Shown in pieces: positions 37,577 through 46,000 of a stretch of 64,000 nucleotides of DNA. The DNA is taken from positions 16,788 through 80,787 of the forward strand of contig NZ_BSTM01000032.1 of assembly GCF_030269515.1 (NCBI RefSeq), written 5' to 3'. Numbering within the stretch: the stretch's first letter is position 1; the number at the start of each line of letters is the position of its first letter. The translations under genes and the position numbers were made by a program. This stretch comes from Actinomadura sp. NBRC 104412. GTDB taxonomy: Bacteria; Actinomycetota; Actinomycetes; Streptosporangiales; Streptosporangiaceae. The notes beneath the pieces were generated by a model that searched no databases, had not been told where the DNA came from, and saw only the letters and a list, made by a program, of their open reading frames with translations.

Positions 37577-38010
37577 GCAGAGACACCCATTCGGGGTTGC
37601 AGTGCCCGCACTGCCGCACGCATCTCACGCTCGTCGCCGCTCCGGGCCAAGACTCCACTTCCCCACTCCTGCCGCCGCCTCCCGTCCCCGCTCGCGAGGA
37701 ATGGACCCCGCCGCCCGTCGGTGAGGTGCTGGCCGAATACGCACACCGATCCATTGACACCGCCACGGCACGCCGTGGCGCCGCACGCGTCCGCGACAGT
37801 TTCAACAAGGCCCGCCAGGCCGCCGCGCAAAAGCGCAACGAACAGAGGGCCGCCCGGCGCGGCGGGGCGTCCGGAGACCATTCGCCACCGGACGCCGCGC
37901 CGCCGGGCAGGGCGACTTCGGGCAGGTCGAGCCCGCGTCGAGCGGCTCCGGGCAAGGCCGCGGGCGATTCGGGAGGCGCGTTCGGAAGCGCGGTGATCCG
38001 GAGCGCCTGA
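37573..38010 (+). CDS. hypothetical protein with zinc-ribbon-like CxxC
   Basis: 145 aa from the ATG at 37573, which overlaps the preceding stop as ATGA. Near the N-terminus is LQCPHCRTHLTLVA, a single zinc-knuckle-like Cys pair. A Pro-rich stretch, a helical Arg/Ala/Lys-rich middle and a disordered basic tail follow. Third-position GC is high, which favours real coding, but no family is recognised and no second metal pair is present. Confidence 0.45.
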   Translation: MSRDTHSGLQCPHCRTHLTLVAAPGQDSTSPLLPPPPVPAREEWTPPPVGEVLAEYAHRSIDTATARRGAARVRDSFNKARQAAAQKRNEQRAARRGGASGDHSPPDAAPPGRATSGRSSPRRAAPGKAAGDSGGAFGSAVIRSA

Positions 38011-38019
38011 CACGGGCTT

Positions 38020-38343
38020 TCAGGAACCGGGATGGTGACGGGGAAGGACGAGCAGACGCTCCAGCCCGCAGCGTTCAATGAGCATTCGCACCTGCGGCGA
38101 GACGCCGGACAGCCGCAGCGTGCCCCCGCGTTCCCGCACTTTCTTGGCCGCGTACACCAGGACGGACAGGCCATAGGAGTCGCAGAAGGAGAGATCGCGG
38201 AGATCGAGCGCCAGCAGCGGCCGCTCCTGCGCGGCCAGCGTCTCGTCGACCGCCTTCCGCAGCGTTCCGGCGCGCGCGAGGTCGAGTTCCCCGCTGAAAG
38301 TCAGCACCCGCCAAGGCGCCAGGGCATCCGCTCTTGTGGACAT
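38020..38343 (-). CDS. STAS-domain anti-anti-sigma factor
   Basis: 107-aa single STAS domain of the SpoIIAA/RsbV type. It reads VLTFSGELDLARAGTLRKAV and then LALDLRDLSFCDSYGLSVLV, in which the Ser of CDSYG is the expected kinase target. Such proteins release sigma factors by binding an anti-sigma kinase; a candidate partner kinase lies 3 kb away (41217-41624). The ATG at 38343 has AAGGGG about 4 bases upstream. Confidence 0.88.
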   Translation of the reverse strand: MSTRADALAPWRVLTFSGELDLARAGTLRKAVDETLAAQERPLLALDLRDLSFCDSYGLSVLVYAAKKVRERGGTLRLSGVSPQVRMLIERCGLERLLVLPRHHPGS

Positions 38344-38582
38344 CGCCCCTTGCGGCATGCCGCATCACATCCCCCCATGTCGGCGCTTTGCGTTCCCGTC
38401 GGCCCCGTCCAGTAATCCCTTTTCACTCGGTGACCTGGTGTCATAGGGACAACATCTGACCGCCGCATTACCTCGATCTCACCTTCCCGACACCCGCGTC
38501 CCCTCGGCCCCCGCCGCGTACCGCGCTCAGCGGCCGTCGCACCGGTATGCCGGAACGGACGGCGTGTGTAACAGTGGAGGGC

Positions 38583-39062
38583 ATGGTCGCCACGCCGGGT
38601 CAGGGAGCCGCCGAGTCGGCGGCCGTGCTCGACGAGGTGGCCGGAAGCCTGATCGACGTGTGGGCGCGGACGCACAACGCGCCGGACGTGCCGGTGCCGG
38701 CGACCCAGTTACGGGCGCTCTTCGTTCTGGAACGGGGCCCGGTCACCATCAGCGGTCTGGCGACCGAGATGGGCGCCCTGGTGTCGTCGGCGAGCCGGCT
38801 CTGCGACCGGCTGGAGGCCGGGGGCCTGCTGCTGCGCGACCCGGGCCGTGACCGGCGTGAGGTCACGGTACGGCTCACCGCGGAGGGGCGGGAGCTGCTC
38901 GACCGGCTGGGGCGGCGGCGGCGCGAGGAGCTCGCACGGGTGCTGTCCACGATGTCATCCCCGGCCAGGAACGCCCTTCTGTGGGGGCTGGCCCAGTTCC
39001 ATGAGGCTTCGGCGACGGGGCGGGACGGCGAGGGCGAGTCCTCCTTCCCTATGCCCGCCTGA
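38583..39062 (+). CDS. MarR-family transcriptional regulator
   Basis: 159 aa. The winged helix reads VTISGLATEMGALVSSASRL and continues CDRLEAGGLLLRDPG, followed by DRREVTVRLTAEGRELLDRL. The ATG at 38583 is close to GGAGGG. Similar MarR-like proteins near STAS genes take part in stress regulation, but the target here is unknown. It is divergent from the STAS gene across 239 bp without other genes. Confidence 0.87.
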   Translation: MVATPGQGAAESAAVLDEVAGSLIDVWARTHNAPDVPVPATQLRALFVLERGPVTISGLATEMGALVSSASRLCDRLEAGGLLLRDPGRDRREVTVRLTAEGRELLDRLGRRRREELARVLSTMSSPARNALLWGLAQFHEASATGRDGEGESSFPMPA

Positions 39063-39368
39063 GCTTCCTTCCAGATGCCCGCCTGAGGCCGCGTGCGCGC
39101 TCACGGAGCGGGCAGGCACGGAACGCGCCGGAAGCGGTATTCGCGTAACCGCTATTTCCCTGGTTCGGTACCGCTTCCGGGTTGCCTGGTTTTCCGGGAT
39201 TCATTGGATATCCCGCCGGATCTCGATTATTTCGTGTGGCAAAACTGCATGGCCTTGCTGGAATTCCGCGCACGGCCCCGGTGACCGGCGTTAGCATCCC
39301 GGCAGTACGGTGACCGTCCATGGGCATTCCGGGGGAATGTGGAATGCGTTCGGCTTCGGGGGGAATTG
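39063..39368. other. 306-bp intergenic region, no gene seen
   Basis: Upstream of the L,D-transpeptidase and more AT-rich than average (about 39140-39260). It may contain the promoter; no coding frame is supported. Confidence 0.5.
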
Positions 39369-40190
39369 TTGACGCATCGTGAACGCGCCGTCGTGGCCGC
39401 GCGCCCGGCGGGGGCGCGCGTCCTCCTCTCGGCCGGTGCCGCGGCGGCGCTGGCGCTGGCGGGCGGCTGCACGGACGCCTCCGAGCGCTCCGCCGCGGCC
39501 AAGGGAGCGGACCCGCCGGCCGCGCCGTCCGCCGAGGTGCCCGAGGCCACGACGCACACGACCGTGCACGGGGCTCCCCGCGACCTGGCGGCGACGTCCC
39601 CGGCGGGCGGGCTCGTCGTCCACCCGGTCACCCGGCAGATGGTGCTGGACGCCCCCGGCGGCCGTCCGGTCGCGACCCTGCCCACCACCCAGTTGGGCAG
39701 CCCGACCTGGGTCCCCGTGGTGAGCCGGTCGGGGGCCTGGGTCCAGGTGCTGCTGCCCAGCAAGCCCAACGGGGCGACGGGGTGGATGTCCACCGCGCAG
39801 GGCGGCCTCCGCATGGCGCGCACGTCCTACCTGGTCAAGGTGGACGTGTCGCGGCGGCGGCTGACGCTGCTGCGGTCCGGCAGGACGGTCGGCCGGTGGA
39901 CGGTCGCGGTCGGCGCGCGCCGCACGCCCACGCCGGCCGGGCGGACGTTCCTGCTCGCGCTCCTGCAGCCGTCGAGCCGCACGCCGAGCCCGCTGCTGAT
40001 CCCGCTGGGCACCCATTCGGCGACCCTCGACAGCTTCGGCGGCGGTCCCGGCACGGTGGCCCTGCACGGCTGGCCCGACCCGTCCGTCTTCGGCAAGGCG
40101 GTCACCCACGGCTGTGTCCGGGTCCCGGACGCCGCGCTGCGCGCCCTGTCCCACGTACCGCTCGGAACCCTCGTGCTCATCACCGGCTGA
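39369..40190 (+). CDS. L,D-transpeptidase (YkuD) lipoprotein
   Basis: 273 aa. The lipoprotein signal ends at ALALAGGC. An SH3b-like domain (GLVVHPVTRQMVLDAPGG to WVQVLLP) precedes the YkuD catalytic domain with ALHGWPDPSVFG and the catalytic THGCVRVPD (Cys nucleophile). Such enzymes form 3-3 crosslinks in peptidoglycan or attach proteins to it. I chose TTG 39369 because the GGGGGG run lies 5 bases upstream; GTG 39339 would add ten residues. The following exported protein may be in the same transcript (50-bp gap). Confidence 0.9.
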   Translation: MTHRERAVVAARPAGARVLLSAGAAAALALAGGCTDASERSAAAKGADPPAAPSAEVPEATTHTTVHGAPRDLAATSPAGGLVVHPVTRQMVLDAPGGRPVATLPTTQLGSPTWVPVVSRSGAWVQVLLPSKPNGATGWMSTAQGGLRMARTSYLVKVDVSRRRLTLLRSGRTVGRWTVAVGARRTPTPAGRTFLLALLQPSSRTPSPLLIPLGTHSATLDSFGGGPGTVALHGWPDPSVFGKAVTHGCVRVPDAALRALSHVPLGTLVLITG

Positions 40191-40240
40191 ACGGCGCCGA
40201 ACGCCGTCCGGCCTCCGATATCCCGAAAGAGGAAACCATC

Positions 40241-41011
40241 ATGCGTACCCGCACGTCTTTCGCCAGAGCGAGCCTGCTCGCCACCGTCACCGTCACGATG
40301 GCCGCGGCCGTCGCCGGCGTCGTCACGGCGCCCGGAGCGCGCGCCGACAACGGTGGGGAGGAACGCAGGACGCAGGGCTACGGCTCGTCCGCCTACGGGC
40401 TGTCGCTGACCGGACCCATCCCGGTCCAGCCGTTGCCGTCCGTCTGGTCGGCCTCGTCCGAGGTCCGCAAGAGCGTGCTGCGGGAGAACAGCACCCGGCT
40501 GCTCAGCGCCAAGGCGCTGGAGAGCGGCGCGGCGGCCGACCGGGCCGACGCCACGGTCAGTGACCTGCGCATCCCCGCCCTGGAGCTGATGGCCGAGGCG
40601 ATCACGGCCAAGTGCGGCCTGGGCGGGGCCTCGTCCCGGCTGGTCAACGCCAGGCTGGCGGGGCAGCCGCTGGAGTCGGCGCCCCGTCCCAACACCACCG
40701 TCCCCGTGAAGCTCCCCGGCCTGGGGCCGGCGTGGGTGACGCTCAACAAGCAGGAGCGGCTGAGGGACGGGCGGCTGTCGGTCACCGGGATGGAGACCTC
40801 GATCCCGCTCGGGCCGCTCGGCAGGGAGACCGTCAGGACGGCGAACGCCGTCTGCGGCCCTGGGAAGTGGGCGCACGACCACCCCTGGGAGGCCACCGAG
40901 CAGGACTCCTCCTCCGGCGAGCCCGCCGCGAGCGACCCGGCCCACGGGCAGCCCGCCGCCCCGGCTCCCAAGCCGTCCCCGGTGCGAGGCGACCTCGCGG
41001 TGACGGGCTGA
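40241..41011 (+). CDS. choice-of-anchor-P-like exported protein
   Basis: 256 aa. The signal peptide is cleaved near GARADNGG. The mature domain has the pattern of the actinobacterial choice-of-anchor P family: SSAYGLSLTGPIPVQPLPSV, then LLSAKALESGAAADRADATV, then LELMAEAITAKCG with a partner Cys near ANAVCGPG. A Pro/Ala linker leads to the terminal LAVTG, a sortase-like motif directly at the C-terminus with no following membrane helix or positive tail. The ATG at 40241 has GAGGAAA 7 bases upstream. A strong terminator follows. Confidence 0.8.
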   Translation: MRTRTSFARASLLATVTVTMAAAVAGVVTAPGARADNGGEERRTQGYGSSAYGLSLTGPIPVQPLPSVWSASSEVRKSVLRENSTRLLSAKALESGAAADRADATVSDLRIPALELMAEAITAKCGLGGASSRLVNARLAGQPLESAPRPNTTVPVKLPGLGPAWVTLNKQERLRDGRLSVTGMETSIPLGPLGRETVRTANAVCGPGKWAHDHPWEATEQDSSSGEPAASDPAHGQPAAPAPKPSPVRGDLAVTG

Positions 41012-41024
41012 TCTCCCGGTCCGC

Positions 41025-41059
41025 GCGACCGCCCGGCCGTCTTCCGGCCGGGCGGTCGC
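41025..41059 (+). terminator. strong terminator hairpin
   Basis: GCGACCGCCCGGCCG (41025-41039), loop TCTTC, CGGCCGGGCGGTCGC (41045-41059): a perfect 15-bp stem 13 bp after the stop codon. Confidence 0.9.
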
Positions 41060-41100
41060 CGTTGTCGCCGTTGTCGTCGTCATGCGGTGCCGCGGTGCTC

Positions 41101-41157
41101 TGGCGGTGGGTGCGGGGCTGTGGCGGTGGGTGCGGGGCTTGGGGTGGGGTGCGGGGA
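41101..41157. repeat. G-rich tandem repeat
   Basis: Two 20-bp copies (41101-41120, 41121-41140) beginning TGGCGGTGGGTGCGGGGCT are followed by GGGGTGGGGTGCGGGG. Runs of three to four G on the plus strand could form a G-quadruplex. It lies between a terminator and the 3' end of the anti-sigma gene. Confidence 0.75.
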
Positions 41158-41216
41158 CGAGAGCGGGTGCGGGGCTCGGGACGGTTCCGGTCGGTGTCCC
41201 GGCGCTGGGGCGGCGG

Positions 41217-41624
41217 CTAACCGGCCAGGGACTTCTCAAAATGAACGATCGCGCCGTTCCTGTCGGCGCGATCGGTGATGTCGAGTTCCTCGGTGAAGGC
41301 CCTCATGAGTTGCAGGCCCCGTCCGTTCTCGGAGATCGGTAGGACACCGCGCCCGCGTTCCCAGACCGTGGTGTCGCCCGATCCTCCGCCGTCTATCACG
41401 TCGACCACGACCTTCCTGCCGTCCATCTGCGCGCGGACCTCGTACTCCCGGCTGTCGTCGGCGTGCTGGATGACGTTCGCGCACGCCTCGCCGACCGCCA
41501 GCGCGATGTCGGCGCGGACGTCGGAGGTCACGCCCAGCCCTCGCAGCGACGCGTCGAGCGTGTGCCGTACCAGCGGCGCGCTTTCCGCGGCCCGTGGCAA
41601 GGTCATCTCAATAACGACCTCCAT
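41217..41624 (-). CDS. anti-sigma factor-type ATP-binding protein (HATPase_c_2)
   Basis: 135-aa Bergerat-fold ATPase of the RsbW/SpoIIAB type. The N-box is IALAVGEACANVIQHAD, the Mg/adenine box VVDVIDGGGSGD, and the G2-like box NGRGLQLMRAF. It would bind a sigma factor or phosphorylate a STAS antagonist. I chose the ATG at 41624 with GGAGGG 5 bases upstream. It is monocistronic; the STAS protein at 38.0-38.3 kb is a possible partner by proximity only. Confidence 0.88.
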   Translation of the reverse strand: MEVVIEMTLPRAAESAPLVRHTLDASLRGLGVTSDVRADIALAVGEACANVIQHADDSREYEVRAQMDGRKVVVDVIDGGGSGDTTVWERGRGVLPISENGRGLQLMRAFTEELDITDRADRNGAIVHFEKSLAG

Positions 41625-41899
41625 GGCACCCTCCATCCTCCTTGATTGAGCAAGGTTTCCCGGCCCGTCCGGGAGAAAACAGCATGCGGCACCGCTCAAT
41701 CGCATACCCGGCGGTTGCTCGCCGAATCGTTAAACCCTGCCTGTGTTTCCCCTTGCCGCCGTAAAGCAATGGCCGGTCCGGTGGCCTCCGAGCGATCGGA
41801 GCGGGACGCGAAGTTCATCCGCCTTGGCCGGCAAAAGACCCGGAATTCTGTGCGCGGGAAACCCGTGCCTGGCGCGGGCGCGGAACGCGGCCGTTCCGG

Positions 41900-43024
41900 C
41901 TATTCCGGTTCGAAGAGGAGGCGGACGATCGCCCTCTTGAACTCCAGGAAGGCCAGCGACTCGCCGCCGAGCCCGTGCAGCGCCACGAGCAGGGCCTGGA
42001 GGCCGCCCGGATAGCCGAGGCAGGTCCTGATGATCTCGTAGACGTCGGCGCGTGCGGCGCGCGAACGGGGGATCACGCCGGCGATGTCCCGGGGCAGCGC
42101 CCCCACCGCGCGTTCCCGCTCCGGCTCGCTCATGAGCTGGGAGATCTCCAGCGCGCGGTCGACCAGCTCGAACAGCACCGGGGGCGGCACGTTGCCGTCC
42201 GCGTACCGGAGGCCGCCGAAGCGTCCCAGCCCGGCCGGGCCGGAGATCTCCTCGGGCCGCACCGTCCGCGGCGCGAGATCCTCCGGGGCCTGCACCAGCG
42301 TCCCCGTGCCCGTCCCCGTCCCCGCCCCGGTGCCCGTGTCCGGCTCGGCGGGCAGGCCGGGCGGCGGGCCCATTCCCGGCAGCGTGGCCCAGGCGGTCTC
42401 GCGCAGCTCCTTCACCGCGATTTGCAGCGGACGGTAGTCGTGCCGGTTGAGAAGCCCCCTGCCCTGGCTGACCACGTCGTCGTAGACGCGCCGCGTCACG
42501 ATCAGCGCCAGGTCCGCGCCCGACGCGCTGAGCACCCGCTTGAACGGCTCGGCGTCGAGAATTCGGAACGCGTCGTTCAGGGCCTTCCCGACAACCCCCC
42601 GGCCGTCCCATTCGACCGGACCGGTGTTGACCGCGACGCGCAGTGGCATCCGCGTCGCCTCGCTGGAGAACTCGTTGTGCCGGCGCACCTCGGCGCGCAG
42701 CCGGAACGCGATCGAGGTGATCAGCAGCGCGGTGTCGACCTGCGGCGGGACGACCAGCATCACGCCGTCGCCGCGGTCCTCGCGGTAGCAGGAGTCGAAC
42801 GGGCATCCCTCCGCGTCGAAGGCGGTCCGCAGCGCGGCGTACAGGGCCTGCCGCAGGTGCGTGCGGGCGGCGTCCCCGCGGGTCGCGGCCCCGAACGAGG
42901 CGATGTCGCAGACGAACTGCGAGCTGAGACCGGACGGGCGCCATCCGCCGTGGTCGTCCGGCGGGGCGGAGGCGGCCGCCGGGGGACGGTTGTCGGAGGG
43001 CGGTTCCGGGGCGTAGGTGTGCAC
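41900..43024 (-). CDS. class III nucleotidyl-cyclase-like protein with EAD2-like domain
   Basis: 374 aa, cytoplasmic. Residues about 30-215 match a class III cyclase fold: first metal Asp D40 (FVCDIASFG), second D86 (REDRGDGVML) at the usual spacing of about 45, and the transition-state pair N150 and R154 (ALNDAFRIL). The base-selecting Lys site (four before D86) is E82, as in guanylate cyclases. A Thr-Gly repeat hinge (226-242) leads to a C-terminal all-helical domain (283-372) with RTCLGYPGGLQALL, the same motif as in the VMAP N-terminus (EAD2-like). It is the last gene of the four-gene VMAP operon (15-bp gap) and is the likely effector. Activity and product are inference. Confidence 0.82.
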   Translation of the reverse strand: MHTYAPEPPSDNRPPAAASAPPDDHGGWRPSGLSSQFVCDIASFGAATRGDAARTHLRQALYAALRTAFDAEGCPFDSCYREDRGDGVMLVVPPQVDTALLITSIAFRLRAEVRRHNEFSSEATRMPLRVAVNTGPVEWDGRGVVGKALNDAFRILDAEPFKRVLSASGADLALIVTRRVYDDVVSQGRGLLNRHDYRPLQIAVKELRETAWATLPGMGPPPGLPAEPDTGTGAGTGTGTGTLVQAPEDLAPRTVRPEEISGPAGLGRFGGLRYADGNVPPPVLFELVDRALEISQLMSEPERERAVGALPRDIAGVIPRSRAARADVYEIIRTCLGYPGGLQALLVALHGLGGESLAFLEFKRAIVRLLFEPE

Positions 43025-43039
43025 GTCGTCCCCTCGCTG

Positions 43040-46000
43040 CTACAGGGATGGGAGGTCGATGTCGCATTCGAGGAGGTCGTCCTGGGCCGCCGCCCGTACC
43101 TCGGGATGGCCCTCGCCGAGCAGCCCGCTCAGCGCCTCGCGTGCCGCCGTGCCGGTGCCGGGGTCCGGCGCCCCGGACAGGGCGCGGCCGATGACCGCGA
43201 GGTTGTGGGCGCAGGCCAGCGTGTACGGATGGCTCGGGCCGTGCCGGGCCTCGAAGCCGTCACGGGTGCGGGAGACGAGGTCGTGCGCCGCCCGAAGTTC
43301 ACCGAGCAGGTAGAGGTCGTTGGCCATTCCGGCCGCGCCGCACAAGGCGTGGAAGTGGTCGCGGCCCGGCCCGCCGTCCCGCTCCAGGGCGGCGACGGCG
43401 TTCCGGTCCAGTTCCAGGGCGGCCTGGACGTCACCGACCCGGCGCATGACGGACGCGAGGTCGATGGCGCAGGCGCTGGTGAACGGATGGTCGTCGCCGA
43501 GCGTCCGGCGATAGCCGGACAGCGCCTCCTCTGCCAGAACGCGGCCCAGCCCTGGGGCACCGGCGGCGGACCCGGCGAGGGCGGCGGTCGTCTTGGCCGC
43601 GAGCGTGGCGGGGTGGTCGGCGCCGAACCGCCGCAGGTGGGCGTCCACGGTCTGCTCTGCGAGCCGTGCCGCGTCCGTAAGCCGTCCCGCCTTGCGTAGG
43701 GCCGCAGCGCGGGTCCGCTCCGCGTGCAGGACGAGTGCGTGGTCACGGCCCAGGGCGTCGCGTGCCGGAGAGAGGATCGCATCGAGCCTGCGCAACGCCT
43801 CGTCGTACGAGCCCAGCGCGTGCAGGTCCCTGGCGAGGCACTGGGTGGCATGGACGACCTCACGGTTCACCGTTCCGCCGTCGTGCAGGGCGCTCAGCCG
43901 GTCGAGCAGCGCGGCGTCCTGGGCGTGCGCCTCGTGGAACCGTCCCAGCAGGTAGAGGCCGGTTGCGACCTGCCCGGCGGCGTGCAGCGCGTGCGGATGG
44001 TCGCCGCCGTACCGCTGCCGCGTCCGTCTCCAGATGGCGTCGTCCAGTTCGTAGGCGGACGCGAAGCCGCCTTGGTGGCGGAGTCCCCGCCCGCCTCCGA
44101 GACGTCCGGCGGCGAGCAGGATCGCCGTGTCGTCGGGTCCGTGCGTGCTGCGGAGGCTCCGCAGGATGTCCTCGGTCAGGGCCATCGCCTCGGTGACCTG
44201 TTTGGGACGGCCGCTCGCGTACAGGACGTCCGTGAGGACGCTCGCGGCGTCGAGCACGAACGCGTCGTCATCGCCGTGACGTCGCCGCCACCGTGTCACG
44301 GCCTCCTCCGCGAGCGCGCGGCACCCCTCGAAGTCGCCCGAGTGGTAGAGGAACCGCGCCTGGTCGATGACGACGGCGCGGGCGTCGTCCCCGTCCGCGC
44401 TGACGATGTCGGACGAGGCCAGGTGCGGCGTGATCGACGCACGGGCCGTCCAGGTCGCCTCGACCTCGGGGCCGCTCGCGGGGGTCATGGCGCTGAGTTG
44501 GGCGTGGACGCGCTCTCGTGCCTGCGCGGCCGTTTCCCTGGGGAGCGCGTTTCTCACCGCCTCGCGAACCCACCTCGGAACCAGAAGGGACCCGGTCTCC
44601 TGATCCATCCGGCCCAGTTCCAGGCGGTCGAGCGTGCGCATCATGGCCGGTGGTTCGGCCTCGCCGGGGCGGACCGGCGCATAGCCCGCAGGGCCGAGGT
44701 ACGAGCATTCCGTGAGCAGGCCGTACGCGTCCGGGTCACGGCGGGCCAGCCCGTCGAGAGTGATGCCGAGGGCCGCGACGGGCTGGTTCTCACGCGACTC
44801 CGGCGGCCGTAGCCGGGAAAGGCGCAGCCGGACGAGCCGTAGGTAGTCGTCGATGCCCTGACCGGTGGTCGTGATGTGGACGGCGGCCTGCACCAGGGCG
44901 GCCGGGGAATCGCCGAGGGCCTCGGCCAGCATGCCGGCCTCGGCCTCGGACAGGCCGGGCATGCGCCGCCGCAGGAACGAGATGCTTTCGGCACGTCTGA
45001 AGGCGTCCACCTCGATCACGGTGGCCACCCGGCTCCACAGCCGGTCCCGCGAGGTCACCAGCACGTCCCCCGCCGCGTCCGCGGACCGCGGCATCAACGG
45101 CATCAGTGGTGTGAGCTCGGTAAGGTCGCCCGCGTCGTCGTACACCAGCAGCCAGCGGCGCCCATCGGGGAGGCCGTCGCGCAGTGCGCGGAGGAGATTG
45201 GCGACCGTCACCGGCAGGTCATCGCTGAGCGGTGTGCCCAGGCGGCGTGCGAGCCTGCCCAGGGAGGCCCGTACCGATCTGCTGTCGCCCGCAGGGATCC
45301 ACCAGACCAGTCCGTACTCGCCCAGGTGCGCATGCACCAGTTCCAGTGCGATCTCCGTCTTGCCCAAGGCACCGGGCGCGCTGGGGAGGAGAACGGTGGC
45401 GGCGCCGTCGTCCCGCAGCGATTCCCACACGCGCGACAGGTGTTCGACGCGTCCATGGAAGAACGGGTTGCGTGGAGGGAGGCCGCCTAGAAGGGGCGGT
45501 GCGTGCGGCCCTTCCTTAGGGGGCCGCGCCTGAGTGTGGCCGTTGCGTTGCGCGTCGCCCGTCCCGTTCCGCCGGGCCGACTGGCTGAGGAACCGGGCGA
45601 CCTCTCCGTAGGTACCGCCCAACCGTGCCAGGACACCCGTGGCGACCTGCGCGAACGGCTGGTCGGGCGGAAGGGCGTCCGGGTCCTGCTTGATGGCGGC
45701 CAGCAACGCGGGAAAGTCGAGGGTGGAGCCGAGCCTGTCCCGTACCGTCCCCCACACCTCGCGCAGGATGTGCAGTGCGTCGTCACGGCGCAGCCCGCCC
45801 AGCAGGACGTCCCTGACACCGTCGTGGAACTCGTAGGCGACCTCTGACGGGTCCTGCCGATCGGACTGCGCGGAGTCCACGCGGAGGAGGCCGCCCAGGA
45901 ACACCTCCGCCAGGTGAGCGGGCGTGGACCCGGGCATCATCGTCCCCTGGACGAGGCGCATCACCGGCAGGCGCAGCGGCGCCGCCGCGAGATACCCGGC

